This document shows positions 1-12,067 of a stretch of 64,000 nucleotides of DNA, piece after piece. The first letter of the stretch is position 1. Each line of letters starts with the position of its first letter. The position numbers were made by a program, and so were the translations under genes. The DNA is from Aralia elata (taxonomy: Eukaryota > Streptophyta > Magnoliopsida > Apiales > Araliaceae): positions 70,472,358 to 70,536,357 of the forward strand of contig CM068377.1 in NCBI GenBank assembly GCA_034770075.1, in the 5' to 3' direction. A model generated the notes under the pieces. It was not told the DNA's origin. It made no database searches and worked only from the letters and a program-made list of their open reading frames with translations.

Positions 1-1294
1 ATACTCTCTCTTGTTTGGTAAATTAGAACATAAGAATTGCTATCCGAGAAATCACAAGTATATATAAGCCTCTCTCGATGGTCGAATACGTATTTTCTAT
101 TGTGGTGTATAGATATATTCCTATTCTACACACTAGCAAGAATCTCATATCAAGAACAATTAATAAGACACATGTCACGTAAAATCCCATTAACCATTCT
201 ATCAATTACCAACTTTCACAATAGAAATCATTAAACACGGATTCTCAATTGGATACATGTGGTATTTAGGTATATGTCTATCCTAAATACAATCAAATTA
301 TCAACCCTCAAGAATAATACATAAGGCTCACGTCACATAATCTCATACATTATCCATAAAGAACCTCTAATTTTCACATGAATTCATAACTAGGTCTCAA
401 CTTATACTTCCTCTCTCAATTCCATATAAGTTACCAAAGTAATTACGGGCCAAGCAATTAATCCTTAATCAAAGGTTATAAACTCCAATTCACAAAATAC
501 CTAATTACCATTCAAGAGAGAGCATTCAATTTAAACTACAAGTTGGGTTCCATTGCAATCTTAGAATGAAGAGTTTAGCTCATATTAAATCTCAATAACA
601 TCATAATTTGATTATAGTACATGGTTGAAGTTACAAAATAAGAAAGAAGAACTAAAACATATGAAGATACACCCTTTTTGTGATAGAAATCCCGAATTGG
701 TGTGGTGTAGTTCTTCTTCTCTAATCCTTGCTCTCCTATTTCGTGCTCCTAGCCTCCTTGGTTGATGAAATTCTGATAATCTTTCCTTTAGTTCCTTTTT
801 TCTTCTTTTCTTAGCTCCAAACCCTAGCTTTTTCAATATGTGTAACCAAGCTTGAATGATCCAATACCAACTCCCTGGATGCCTGATAATTCCTCTCTCT
901 CTCCTCATTTTCCCGTTCCTGAATTTCCTCCACTAGTGCGCCACAAATGCAGAACAGACAAAGCAAGCCGCTCCAGAAAATCGCGCTCTCGCCCCGGCGA
1001 GAAAAACAGCCTGGGGAGCTCGCCCCGGCGAGGGCTCACCCCGGCGAAGTTTTAAGCCTTGGAGGCTCGCCCCGGCGAGGAAAATGGCCTGGGGAGCTCG
1101 CCGCGGCGAGGTCTCATGTCCTGCGGAAATTACACTTTTGCCCCTGGACTTGCTAAAAACCGCCACGATCGTCCACAACTGCCCTCTGCACCACAAAAGC
1201 ATAAAACAAGTAAATAGATACTATAAACACCTAAGGATAGCAAAGAATTGAGTTCAAAAGATAACTAATTCGTAGGTATAAAACCCACTCATCA
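1..1294 (-). repeat. E1 3' LTR (partial)
   Basis: Matches 10774-12067 base for base except for 13 substitutions. About 285 bp of its distal end lie left of the window. On the minus strand it begins TGATGAGTGGG, next to the polypurine tract. The small ORFs seen in it (for example 852-1202) are by-products of the GC-rich array and are not genes. Confidence 0.95.
988..1110. repeat. GC-rich palindrome array in E1 3' LTR
   Basis: Five copies of CTCGCCCCGGCGAG (6-bp arms, CC centre) start at 988, 1019, 1035, 1066 and 1097, so the steps are 31, 16, 31 and 31 bp. The third copy has CTCACC, and the last has a CCGCGG centre. Spacers share a GCCTKGGGAG-like sequence. The surrounding LTR is AT-rich. On the minus strand the array lies about 185-305 bp from the LTR start, which is in U3. 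Confidence 0.9.
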
Positions 1295-1310
1295 AATACC
1301 CCCAAACTTA
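1295..1310 (-). other. E1 polypurine tract
   Basis: On the minus strand TAAGTTTGGGGGTATT abuts the LTR start TGATGAG. This is where plus-strand DNA synthesis is primed, and it fixes the left LTR as the 3' LTR. Confidence 0.9.
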
Positions 1311-2703
1311 AGACTTTGCTTGTCCTCAAGCAAAAACAACGGAAATGAAAGATACACAATGCAACTAATTAAATGAATGCAAATGCATGAACTATAAGCC
1401 TAGAGCGGCCAAGATAAGGAAATCAACCCTCAACAATCAGAAACAAATAAACAACAACATCTCAACTGTAGGACTATCAGAAATGAGACACGCACCAAAT
1501 TTCGCCAAATGATTAACCCTTATGTGTGTGTGTGGTCAGAAAGACAGAGTACGCAATAATCACAATTCGATCTAAGAACTATAGTGCTCAAAAGAAGATA
1601 AAATAGTCAAAAACCACCACTAGCATCTCACATGCTCACTAGCTTTTATTTTCACACTCTATTTAGCTATATTCTATAATAATCACTGAGTGCGTTTTGC
1701 GCTCCATCTCGATGATAGGTTTATTTACATCTAGACCTGTGCAATGTTTATCTTCATTAGGCTTTTCAATGTCACCCATGTAGCAAACTTTCCACCGATG
1801 ACTCCCAAACCAGATGGTTTTAGGGCATCAAGCGTAAAACGCTCCAACGGGCTTACTTGTTCGAATGACAAAGGCCACAAAGATAAACTAATCAAGATTT
1901 GCTCATATCTGTCCATATTTCATTTTCATATATAACCAGCATTCAAGACAGACATCGAAGCAGTAAATAAGCATAAAATATATATATTTTTTTTACTATC
2001 CTATCTTTTAATGAGCAACAACAGTTTCAAAGATCTGAACTTGCAATCTCACGTACTCAACAACACTGATGTGTGCATTAGTAACTCAAAGGGTTAAAAA
2101 TTTAAGAAAATTAGGCACGAGTTAACATTTCTAATATAGCAATTCGGATCCAAAGTGTTGAATATCATAAAAAAAAAAAAATTTATCACCATGTCATCAT
2201 CGGCTCTCCTTAAGTGCGCTGCCCAAAAGCTTTCTAAATGCAAAATTTTTTTTTTTTTAGAGTGAAGACTCTTTTTTTTTCTTTTTTTTTCTTTTTTATT
2301 TTTTTTATTTTTATTTTTATTTTTATTTTTATTTTTATTTTTTTTGTTTTTATTTTCTTTTTATTTTCTTTTTTTTTTTTTGTTTTTTTTTGATTTTTTT
2401 TTCTTATTTTTTTTTAGAGTGAAGACAAAGCAGACGATGAATATGTACAATAATCATCACACAAATGACAATAACATAAATAAATCATTCATAGCAAGAA
2501 AAGTCATTTTGATGATATTATAAATGCTTAACTATAACATAAGTTTGAAACATCCTACGTGAATGCAAAACTACAACTAAATGCAGCATACTAAAATACT
2601 ATAACTAAAAACTAAAAACTCTAAACACCCCAAACTTGGAAATAACAATGTCCTCACTGTAGAAAAGATAAAGACATGAAGAACTGAGGACTTCCCTTTG
2701 ATA
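1311..2703 (-). other. E1 3' untranslated region
   Basis: No ORF supported. It holds a near-palindrome GAGTGCG-TTT-TGCGCTC at 1688-1704, a short palindrome AGCGT-AAA-ACGCT at 1831-1843, an A run near 2170, a long T-rich tract at 2245-2418, and a second polypurine-like AAGTTTGGGG (minus strand) near 2628-2638. Confidence 0.7.
2245..2418. repeat. T-rich low-complexity tract
   Basis: Mostly T runs with ATTTTT-type repeats; the same stretch is A-rich in E1's sense strand. It begins and ends in similar text (AGAGTGAAGAC at about 2259 and 2417), which suggests expansion between short direct repeats. Confidence 0.85.
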
Positions 2704-3883
2704 TCACTCGGCGGGGTGATCGTCCGTCTCCTCGACGTCAGAGTCTGATGGTGGGAAAGGCGGCAGTGGCGTAGGCACGGGAAAGGGGAGTGGAGCTGCA
2801 CCCGGGTACTGTGCTGCTAGAACCGCGCTGAAGCTGGTGGTGAAGTTCCATATGTGCTCCTGCCTCTCTGCTATGCGCTGATTCTGCCTCTCTAGCCTCT
2901 TAGCTCGTCTGTCTATCAGTAACTGGAGGCTGCGGATCTGAGAGCTGAACTTAGCCTTAGGCCGCGATGAACTAGCAGGCAACTGCACATCCTCATCCTC
3001 CTCCTCCTCGGAGGTAGCCACAATGATAAAGCCTCGGCCTCGAGGATGTGACTCGGCTCCGTCCCATACCTTGTACCTCGCGATCAGTCTGTGGTCGAGG
3101 ATCTGTGATGGCTGCTGTGTGACCTCATCATCTCGCCACTGTACCCCTGCCTATCTGCACAATCCACAAATGAGGGAGGGGTGTGGTAGTCCGCCCTGAA
3201 CATTACCCCTCAGAAGCCGGCGGATACTACCCTCAATGATGTTCCCTACATCGATCGAGAAATCCATAACAATAGCGTATAGTAACGCTGCCTTCTCCTT
3301 CGAAACATCGCTCACGTGCTGGGAAGGTATGAGCTTGGCACTCAGGAAGGCGTACCAAATCTTTCCATACAGGCTGAGGTCCTTGCTGGGGAAGAGAGAG
3401 GCACCTCTTTCTCGCCTAGTGATCCATGTGGTACCTGGTTTGCACAACTCTGTTACAATCTTGTCAAAATCAGGCTGAGAGCGAATGAACTCTGTGTACT
3501 GGCATAATGCAGGAGGCACCAAGTTGTAGTAGTGATTAATAGCCTGTGCACTAAAGGGTACCCTCATCCCCCTGACTATGGCCTCAAAAATAAGGTCTGT
3601 TCGTGTGTCTGTCCTGAGCGTTCGCGTAAAACTCCTGTACCACTGGAACCACTGCTGGGTCGGGGTGGTGGGTGAAAGTGTCCCACACCCTCTCATCAAT
3701 CTGCTCCCAAATCTCCCCATCAACCCCCCTCTCTGGCCTGAGTCCTCGCTCGGGAGTTAGAGCTTTACCCGTGATGAAGTCATCAAACCTGTCTGCCGCC
3801 TCGGCACTAACAAACTTACTGTGGTCATACTGTCTGGGTGGTGCAGAGGAGGATCCCTCTGTACGAGATCTCTTAGGAGGCAT
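2704..3883 (-). pseudogene. E1 envelope-like (third) ORF, broken
   Basis: This is the extra ORF that Athila elements carry between pol and the 3' LTR. It starts at ATG 3883 (MPPKRSRTEGSSSAPP) and ends at 2704 in an acidic tail with a proline-rich run. A frameshift near 3590-3600 shifts the reading frame, and a TAG at 3151-3153 interrupts it; beyond the TAG the same frame continues through 3021. The central part (RPERGVDGE, LCKPGTTW, SKDLSLYGKIWYAFL) matches the homologous ORF in E2 at 14547. No clear signal peptide or membrane segment is visible, so a membrane role is unsupported; envelope-like is a positional name. The function of the family is not established. Confidence 0.85.
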
Positions 3884-5044
3884 TACAGCAAAAATCAGAA
3901 TCTTCTATTCAGAACAGACCCAAACCCCACTGATTTCAACTCACTGATAGAAAGAAATTTCCCCCAAACTTGAATTTTTCACAAACCAAAATTTTCCTGC
4001 AAGAAGTCTCCAAATACACAAAATATATCCCCAATCCAGCAGTTGAGCCAACACAACTCAACTGGGAATCCAATATCACAGTGCAGTAAATGAATGGCAG
4101 TGCAAAAATCAACACAGACACGCCCAAATCAGTGCTAAAGATACTCAATTACAACCCAAATGTATTCTCAGATGCAATAATAAACCAAATTAACAGTAAA
4201 CACAGCCAAATGCAATGAAAATTCAGTCCACAATGGTATACCTTGCCACTGTCAGTTTCAAGTATGAAGAAGGAGGAATTGCCTGCTTGAATTCACAAAA
4301 TTGAGACTTGAATCCTCACTGAGATGTATTGAGGTTGAATTCCAGCCCCAATTCCTCAAAATAATTGAACAATTTCGTGCGGCATCAATGGTGGTGATTG
4401 TCACGGGTGGAAGTGAGAGAAACCCTAATTGGAGATGGTTTTGTATGGAGAAGGGTTGCACGATCCTTAATTAAATTGAAATTGACAGTGGGTTGTGGTT
4501 TTGTTGGATTTCAAATGCTCTAGGATGGTTTGGGGCACTTGGGTTTTAGGTTGCAGAGAATGGAGAAGGAGAAGAATGGTGCAGAGTCGAACGGGAGGGA
4601 GTTTTTTAGGTTCTGCAATTCCGTGTCTCTCGCCGGGGCGAGAGATTCCCTTATGTTTTTCTCGCCGGGGCGAGCTCTCGCCGGGGCGAGAGATTCCAAG
4701 CCTAAAAACCTCGCCGCGGCGAGCCCCCCTGCTGAAGCAAAATTTTGATTTTTGAAAATTGAATACAGGGGCTATGTTTGATACTTGCTCCCTGTATCCC
4801 TGCAACCTACAAAACAAACATTAGAAACAATAGGCCAAAAATGACCCTCCAAAGTGACTTGGTGCTAAAAAATCCAAAACTAACACACAATACACTAAAT
4901 ATGAAAAACTTAAAAACTAACAACCATGAAAATGCAATAATTAAGACACACTACCGAATCATAAAAGGATACGGAAACCGGTGGGTTGCCTCCCACCGAG
5001 CGCGTGGTTTAAAGTCCTCGGCCCGACTTCACATCCATTCAAGG
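3884..5044 (-). other. E1 spacer between pol and envelope-like ORF
   Basis: About 1.1 kb without a supported gene. It contains a polypurine-like CAAGTTTGGGGGAAATTT on the minus strand at about 3957-3973, just upstream of the envelope-like ATG, and an inverted copy of the LTR palindrome array at 4629-4723. Confidence 0.75.
4629..4723. repeat. GC-rich palindrome array in E1 internal spacer
   Basis: Copies of CTCGCCGGGGCGAG, the reverse complement of the LTR array unit, start at 4629, 4661, 4677 and 4710; the last has a CCGCGG centre. The steps are 32, 16 and 33 bp, nearly the same as the first steps in the LTR (31, 16, 31). Confidence 0.9.
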
Positions 5045-8000
5045 CTAATCGGCTAAAGTGATCGAGGTCTTCTGGCGAGCGAAGCCGCCACCCCAATAAT
5101 GCTTAAGGCGCTGCCCATTAACTTTGAACGTCACTTCCAGATTATCACCATAGACTTCAACAGCTCCGTGTGGAAATGCATGCTTGACAATGAAAGGACC
5201 CGACCAATGTGATTTGAGCTTTCCGGGAAAAAGCCTCAATCTAGAGTTGTATAGCAATACCGCTTGGCCAGGCTCGAATTTTCTGTCAACAATCTTCTTA
5301 TCATGCCACCTTTTTACCTTCTCCTTGTACAATTTTGAATTTTCATAAGCTTGCAGTCGGAACTCATCAAGTTCATTGAGCTGAAGAAGCCTTTTCTCGC
5401 CTGCAGCTGTGAGATCAAAATTCAACTTTCTAATGGCCCAGAACGCCTTGTGCTCAAGTTCAACCGGAAGATGGCATGCCTTGCCATAAACAAGCTGGTA
5501 TGGTGACATACCAATGGGTGTTTTAAAAGCCGTTCTGTACGCCCACAGTGCATCATCCAGCTTTGTTGACCAATCTTTTCTTGTGGGATTGACGATCTTT
5601 TCCAGGATTTTCTTCACTTCTCTATTGGAAACCTCCGCTTGTCCATTGGTCTGGGGGTGATATGCAGTAGCAATTCTATGAGTGACCCCATATTTTCCCA
5701 AGAGGGCAGCAAAGTGCTTATTGCAGAAGTGACTCCCTTCATCACTGATCATAGCCCTCGGAGTACCGAATCTTGTGAAGATATTCTTTTGAAGGAATTT
5801 CAGCACTACCTTGGAATCATTAGTGGGAAATGCGGCTGCCTCCACCCATTTAGATACATAATCTACTGCCAAGAGGATGTATAGATTGTTGAAAGAGGGT
5901 GGGAATGGCCCCATAAAGTCTATACCCCAAACGTCAAAGACTTCGACCTCCAGGATCATGTTTAAAGGCATTTCATGCCTTTTAGAAATGTTCCCCATCC
6001 GCTGACATCTATCGCATCTTAGCACAAACTGATGAGCATCTCTAAACAAAGTTGGCCAAAAGAACCCTGCTTGCAACACCTTAGTGGCTGTTTTCTCACC
6101 TCCGTAGTGTCCTCCATATAACGAATCATGACAGTGATGAAAAATGCTCTCAACCTCGCTCTGTGGAACACACCTTCGAATCATTTGGTCCACACAATGT
6201 TTGAACAAATATGGCTCATCCCACATATACCTATTAACGTCATGAAGAAACTTTTTCTTTTGCTTCCACGACAAGTCCGGTGGGAGTGTGTTACTAACCA
6301 AGTAGTTAGCAAAATCAGCATACCAAGGTATTTCGCCTTGAACCACAAACAGCTGTTCATCCGGGAAAGATTCATTTATTAGAACTTTGTCTTCCTTATC
6401 AAGACCCAGATTCTCCAATCTAGATAGATGGTCGGCTACTTGGTTATCAGTTCCCTTTCTGTCCCGAATCTCCAAGTCAAACTCTTGCAGCAATAAGATC
6501 CATCGAATCAATCTCGGTTTAGCATCTTTCTTTGCAATGAGATACCGAATAGCTGAATGATCCGTGAATACAACCACCCTTGTTCCAATCAAGTAAGATC
6601 GAAACTTGTCAAATGCATAAACTACTGCAAGCAACTCCTTCTCGGTAGTGGTGTAATTAAGCTGTGCATCAGTTAAGGTTTTGTTGGCGTAGTAAATAGC
6701 ATGAAAAACCTTCTCCTTGCGCTGTCCCAAAACAGCCCCAACCGCATAATCACTGGCATCACACATCAATTCGAAGGGTTTTGACCAATCCGGAGCAATG
6801 ATCACTAGTGCAGTGGTTAATTTCTTCTTTAAAAGTTCAAAAGCGATCAAGCACTCTTCATCAAACTTGAATGGCACATCTTTCTCTAATAGACTGCATA
6901 AAGGCTTTGTGATCTTAGAAAAATCCTTAATGAATCTTCGGTAAAACCCCGCATGTCCTAGAAAACTGCGAATGCCCTTCACTGAGGTTGGTGGAGGTAA
7001 ATTTTCAATTGTTTCAAGTTTTGCTCTATCCACCTCAAGACCCTTTGATGACACTTTATGCCCAAGTATTATCCCCTCTTGCACCATGAAGTGACATTTT
7101 TCCCAGTTGAGCACTAGTTAGTTTCCACACATCTCTTCAGTATTAGAACTAGATTTTCCAAGCAGTTGTCAAATGAATCACCAAACACTGAGAAGTCATC
7201 CATGAAAACTTCAACATTGCGTTCTACCAAATCTGAGAAAATAGCCATCATGCACCTTTGAAAAGTGGCCGGTGCATTACACAATCCGAATGAGACCCTT
7301 CTAAAAGCAAAAGTACCAAATGGGCATGTGAAGGTAGTCTTTTCTTGATCTTCTAGAGCAATAGCAATCTGATTATATCCCGAATATCCATCCAACAAGC
7401 AATAGTACTCATGTCCAGCTAGTCTATCCAACATTTGATCAATGAAGGGTAATGGGAAATGATCCTTTCGAGTTGCTTTGTTAAGTCTCTTATAATCCAT
7501 GCACACCCTCCAACCAGTTACTGTTCTTGTTGGAATCAATTCATTATTCTCATTGGCTACAACTGTCATGCCCCCTTTCTTGGGTACACACTGAACTGGG
7601 CTCACCCACGTACTGTCAGAGATAGGATAAATTATTCCAGCATCTAACCACTTCAAAATCTCTTTCTTTACCACCTCCTTCATGATTGGGTTGAGTCTCC
7701 TCTGATGTTCCACAATGGGCTTACTATCATCTTCCATCAAGATTTTGTGCATACAGTAAGATGGGCTTATTCCCTTGATGTCGGCGATGGTCCATCCAAT
7801 AGCAGATTTGTACTCCCTAAGAACCCGCAACAGCTTGCTTTCCTGAAACTCGTTAAGCACAGATGCAATATTAACAGGTAAAGTAGCTGAATCACCTAAA
7901 TATGCATACCTGAGATGGTTGGGCAAGGGTTTTAGCTCAAGTGATGGAGGTGTCTCAAGGGATGGTTTCAATCGATCTGTAGCATTCTCAGCATGTTCAA

Positions 8001-8875
8001 GAGATTCAAACGGGATTTGAAACTTGCTCCCCCGTGGCACTGTATCCAAAATCTGTAGATATTCAACCAAATCTGGATCTTCCATGTCAAACTCTCCCAG
8101 AAGTGCAATCTCTAATGGATCATTGTTTAACGCATTCAGAAACTCGTCATTTACAGCTTGCTCGATAACATCCACTTGAAAACATTCTTCCACATCCGAA
8201 GGGAATTTCATGGCCTTAAATACATTGAAGGTCACTTCTTGATCTTGAACCCTTATAGTGAGCTCTCCCTTTTGCACATCGATTAAAGTTCTTCCAGTGG
8301 CTAAAAATGGTCTCCCCAGAATAATAGGAATGTTTTTATCTTCCTCAAAATCTAAGATGATGAAATCAGCCGGGAAGATGAATTTATCCACCTTAACAAG
8401 AATGTCTTCAACAATTCCCCTTGGGTATGTAACCCATCTATCGGCAAGCTGAAGAGAAATGTTTGTAGGCTTTGGTGCAGGCAATCCCAACTGAGTATAC
8501 ACGGATAATGGCATGAGATTAATACTAGCACCCAAGTCACACAAACATTTGTTGAAAGAAAGGCTACCAATAGTACACGGTATAGTGAAGCTGCCTGGAT
8601 CTTTCAACTTAGGAGGTAGCTTTCTTTGCAGTACGACACTACATTCCTCTGTCAAAGCCACTGTCTCAAAGTCATTTAGCCTTTTCTTCCTAGACAAAAT
8701 TCCTTTCATAAATTTGGCATAGCTAGGCATCTGTTCTAAGGCCTCTGCAAAAGGAATATTAATTTGTAGCTTCTTGAAGACCTCCAGGAATTTGGCAAAC
8801 TGTTTATCTAACTTCTGCTTCTGCAATCTCTGAGGGAAAGGTACTGGTTGATACACTTTTGGAGTAGATAAACTT
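5045..8875 (-). pseudogene. pol: E1 pol: protease, reverse transcriptase, RNase H, integrase
   Basis: Two long frames (8856-7114 and 7114-5045) form one pol. Order: aspartic protease with CDLGASINLMPLS near 8511-8545; reverse transcriptase with VFMDDFSVFG near 7190-7215; RNase H with MCDASDYAVGAVLGQ and TDHSAIRYL; integrase with an HHCC zinc finger (HCHDSLYGGHYGGE ... CDRCQRMGN) and D,D,E segments GIDFMGPFP, MISDEGSHFC and TAYHPQTNGQAEVSNRE. A 1-bp loss near 7117-7120, right after the active-site motif, creates a stop and shifts the frame. A second 1-bp shift near 8870 separates it from gag. With those two lesions the protein is otherwise full length, so E1 lost coding capacity recently. Confidence 0.93.
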
Positions 8876-10367
8876 CTGACTCAGGTTGTACACTGCTGTC
8901 TATTTCCTTAGAAAATTCAGCATTAGTCAAGTTCGGAGGAGAGCTTGAGTGGGCTGCCTCCTTTTGCAATTCGGGCTCTTGTAAGGTTTGTTTATCACTT
9001 CTGAGAGTTACTGCCTGACATTCCTCTTTCCCATCTCTTCTTGGATTAGTCTCTGTGTTACTAGGAAGAGATCCCTGAGGTCTATTTGACATGGAACTAG
9101 CCATCTGCCCAATTTGATTTTCCAAAGCCTTAAGTGTTGCTGCTTGGTTTTTAATCAAGATATCTTGGTTAGCCATGTGTCTCAATATCAACTCCTCAAA
9201 ATCTGATTTTCTCTCTGGTTGTGGTTGTGAGGTTTGAGCTGTATGATGTTGTGGCTGATTTTGGAACCCTGGTGGATGATGTGGCTTAGGAGCTTGCTGA
9301 AAATTTTGATTGTTGCTCCATGAAAAGTTAGGATGGTTCCTATTCCCAGCATTGTAAGTGTTTTGGTATTGATTTGGCGGTCTCTGGTAGCTACTTACAA
9401 ACTGAACTGCCTCGTGATCAAATGGGCATTGGTCGTTGGCATGTGTCCCTGCACAAACTTCACAAACAACAGCCACCTGCTGCACTTTTGAATCAGTCAA
9501 GGAATCAAGTTTCTTTGACATTGCTGCCATCTGAGCTGCTAAGGCTGTGATGGCATCCACCTCTAACACTCCGGCTACCTTTGGTTGACTAATCCTAGCA
9601 GTAGGCCATTGGTAGTTATTTGCAGCCATAACCTCCAATAAATCAAGTGCTTCCCCATAATTTTTAGCCATGAGAGATCCTCCCGCAGCTGCATCTATGC
9701 AAGACCGATTGTGAGATCCCAATCCATTGTAGAAGGTATTCAATTGCATCCATGGGAGGAATCCGTGATGTGGGCATCTTCGAAGCAAATCTTTAAATCT
9801 TTCCCAAGCCTCATACAATGACTCCCCATGATGTTGTTCAAAGGTTGCAATTTCATTTCTCAATCTAGCAGACTTTGCAGGAGGGAAGAACTTTGCCAAA
9901 AATTTCTGTGCTAAGTCTGACCATGTAGTGATGGATCCCGGTGGCAATGAGTGAAGCCAACTCTTAGCTTTATCTCTCAAAGTGAACGAAAAAAGTCTAA
10001 GTCTCGAAGCATCATCCGTCACTCCATTAAATTTGAACGTATCACATATCTCAATAAAGCTCAACAAATGCTCATTAGGGTTGTCATTAGGCAAACCCCC
10101 AAACTGTAACGAATTTTGCACCATCTGTGTTGTCCCCGGTTTAATTTCAAAGGCATTTGCAGTTATTGCCGGTCTTGTGATACTAGACTGTAAATCACTT
10201 ATCTGCGGCGTTACATAGTATCTCAATGCTTTTTGTTCCTCTGCCGCCATAGTTTCTTGATTGTTAGAATCCCTGATTCTTTCTCTTCTTAGTCTTCGGG
10301 TATTTCTCTCGATCTCGGGATCGTAAGGAAATAACTCAAGACTTTGTGATCGGCGCATACAAATCAA
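8808..10367 (-). CDS. gag: E1 gag (capsid/nucleocapsid)
   Basis: A 519-residue frame from ATG 10367. It has an Athila gag core (LRDKAKSWLHSLPPGSITTW, LYEAWERFKDLLRRCPHHG) and a zinc knuckle CEVCAGTHANDQC (C-x2-C-x3-H-x4-C, one residue shorter than the retroviral x4 spacing) near residue 300, followed by a Gln/Asn/Pro-rich stretch. It forms the virus-like particle and packages element RNA. The last about 20 residues are out of the original frame: a 1-bp shift near 8870 ends gag instead of letting it continue into pol. In this family gag and pol are usually one ORF. ATG 10358 is an alternative start. Confidence 0.9.
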   Translation of the reverse strand: MICMRRSQSLELFPYDPEIERNTRRLRRERIRDSNNQETMAAEEQKALRYYVTPQISDLQSSITRPAITANAFEIKPGTTQMVQNSLQFGGLPNDNPNEHLLSFIEICDTFKFNGVTDDASRLRLFSFTLRDKAKSWLHSLPPGSITTWSDLAQKFLAKFFPPAKSARLRNEIATFEQHHGESLYEAWERFKDLLRRCPHHGFLPWMQLNTFYNGLGSHNRSCIDAAAGGSLMAKNYGEALDLLEVMAANNYQWPTARISQPKVAGVLEVDAITALAAQMAAMSKKLDSLTDSKVQQVAVVCEVCAGTHANDQCPFDHEAVQFVSSYQRPPNQYQNTYNAGNRNHPNFSWSNNQNFQQAPKPHHPPGFQNQPQHHTAQTSQPQPERKSDFEELILRHMANQDILIKNQAATLKALENQIGQMASSMSNRPQGSLPSNTETNPRRDGKEECQAVTLRSDKQTLQEPELQKEAAHSSSPPNLTNAEFSKEIDSSVQPESEVYLLQKCINQYLSLRDCRSRS

Positions 10368-10464
10368 GGGTACCTACACATTGAAGTAAATAAAAATTAA
10401 AAACAAGTCTAAATTAAGATCAATTCAACTATAATCAATATTGGTAAAATTATTGTAAAATAAT

Positions 10465-10482
10465 TCCCCGGCAACGGTGCCA
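10465..10482 (-). other. E1 primer-binding site (tRNA-Asp type)
   Basis: Minus strand TGGCACCGTTGCCGGGGA, 6 bp from the 5' LTR. It fits the 3' end of plant tRNA-Asp with one difference from the E3 site (CACC instead of CGCC). A tRNA-Asp primer is known for Athila. Confidence 0.9.
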
Positions 10483-10488
10483 AAAACT

Positions 10489-12067
10489 TGTTGGTCGATT
10501 TCGCAATCAATAAACACGCGCAAGTATACGCGGTCCACAAGTAATATAAGATAAGTAAAGTGTCGAACCCACGAGGAATTATGTTAAATAATTGCCAAAT
10601 ATCAATCGCATGTAAAATCAATCTAATTTAAACAATGACAATATGGTTTGTGTTTGTTGTTGATTACAACTAAAATAAAGACAATTTAGAAAGCAAGGTT
10701 TTACTAACACGGATAAAGTTCAAGATAAAAAGGTCTAAGATTACAATATCCCCCAACTCTTCATTTAAACATCATACTCTCTCTTGTTTGGTAAATTAGA
10801 ACATAAGAATTGCTATCCGAGAAATCACAAGTATATATAAGCCTCTCTCGATGGTCGAATACGTATTTTCTATTGTGGTGTATAGATATATTTCTATTCT
10901 ACACACTAGCAAGAATCTCATATCAAGAACAATTAATAAGACACATGTCACGTAAAATCCCATTAACCATTCTATCAATTACCAACTTTCACAATAGAAA
11001 TCATTAAACACGGATTCTCAATTGGATACATGTGGCATTTAGGTATATGTCTATCCTAAATACAATCAAATTATCAACCCTCAAGAATAATACATAAGAC
11101 TCACGTCACATAATCTCATACATTATCCATAAAGAACCTCTAATTTTCACATGAATTCATAACTAGGTCTCAACTTATACTTCCTCTCTCAATTCCATAT
11201 AAGTTACCAAAGTAATTACGGGCCAAGCAATTAATCCTTAATCAAAGGTTATAAACTCCAATTCACAAAATGCCTAATTACCATTCAAGAGAGAGCATTC
11301 AATTTAAACTACAAGTTGGGTTCCATTGCAATCTTAGAATGAAGAGTGTAGCTCATATTAAATCTCAATAACATCATAATTTGATTATAGTACATGGTTG
11401 AAGTTACAAAATAAGAAAGAAGAACTAAAACATATGAAGATACACCCTTTTTGTGATAGAAATCCCGAATTGGTGTGGTGTAGTTCTTCTTCTCTAATCC
11501 TTGCTCTCCTATTTCGTGCTCCTAGCCTCCTTCGTTGATGAAATTCTGATAATCTTTCCTTTAGTTCCTTTTTTCTTCTCTTCTTAGCTCCAAACCCTAG
11601 CTTTTTCAATATGTGTAACCAAGCTTGAATGATCCAATACCAACTCCCTGGGTGCCTGATAATTCCTCTCTCTCTCCTCATTTTCCCGTTCCTGAATTTC
11701 CTCCACTAGTGCGCCACAAATGCAGAACAGACAAAGCAAGCCGCTCCAGAAAATCGCGCTCTCGCCCCGGCGAGAAAAACAGCCTGGGGAGCTCGCCCCG
11801 GCGAGGGCTCGCCCCGGCGAAGTTTTAAGCCTTGGAGGCTAACCCCGGCGAGGAAAATGGCCTGGGGAGCTCACCGCGGCGAGGTCTCATGTCCTGCGAA
11901 AATTACACTTTTGCCCCTGGACTTGCTAAAAACCGCCACGATCGTCCACAACTGCCCTCTGCACCACAAAAGCATAAAACAAGTAAATAGATACTATAAA
12001 CACCTAAGGATAGCAAAGAATTGAGTTCAAAAGATAACTAATTCGTAGGTATAAAACCCACTCATCA
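10489..12067 (-). repeat. E1 5' LTR
   Basis: 1579 bp, TG...CA ends on both strands (TGTTGGTCGATTTCG ... ACCCACTCATCA on plus). This is the complete copy of the LTR. It carries the promoter for minus-strand transcription, but I do not see a convincing TATA box. Confidence 0.95.
11761..11883. repeat. GC-rich palindrome array in E1 5' LTR
   Basis: Same five copies and spacing as at 988-1110. Copies 4 and 5 differ from the 3' LTR (CTAACC and CTCACC in place of CTCGCC), so even between these young LTRs the CpG-bearing arms are where changes gather. Confidence 0.9.

Larger units (their letters stand above)
1..12067 (-). mobile_element. E1: nearly complete Athila-type gypsy retrotransposon
   Basis: Ty3/gypsy element on the minus strand, ordered 5' LTR (right), tRNA-Asp primer site, gag, pol, envelope-like ORF, polypurine tract, 3' LTR (left, cut by the window edge). 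The two LTRs align at an offset of 10773 with no gaps; I count 13 substitutions over 1294 bp (about 1%), so the insertion is fairly recent. Two frameshifts break gag-pol, and one frameshift plus one stop break the envelope-like ORF. It is inserted in another Athila (E2), whose pol resumes at 12068. The right flank is GAAAT; the matching left target duplication is outside the window. Lineage call rests on the primer site, the DLGAS protease, and the extra ORF after pol. Confidence 0.95.

Noticed and set aside
988..1110. CRISPR-like array
   Set aside because: Steps of about 31 bp look similar, but repeats are 14 bp, spacers are related to each other, and the setting is a plant LTR.
852..1202. 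Overlapping ORFs on both strands in the E1 LTR (also at 11625, 17286, 21245, 42503)
   Set aside because: They cover the GC-rich arrays, which lack stop codons on both strands. The proteins are Arg/Ala/Pro-rich with no conserved domain.
2245..2418. LINE or SINE poly-A tail
   Set aside because: No LINE/SINE body or target duplication; the tract lies within the E1 3' region.
10540..10580. Pol III B-box-like GTGTCGAACCCACGAGG in Athila LTR ends
   Set aside because: It resembles GGTTCGA but has no A box at proper distance and no T-run terminator; it is a conserved LTR block also in S4 and E7.
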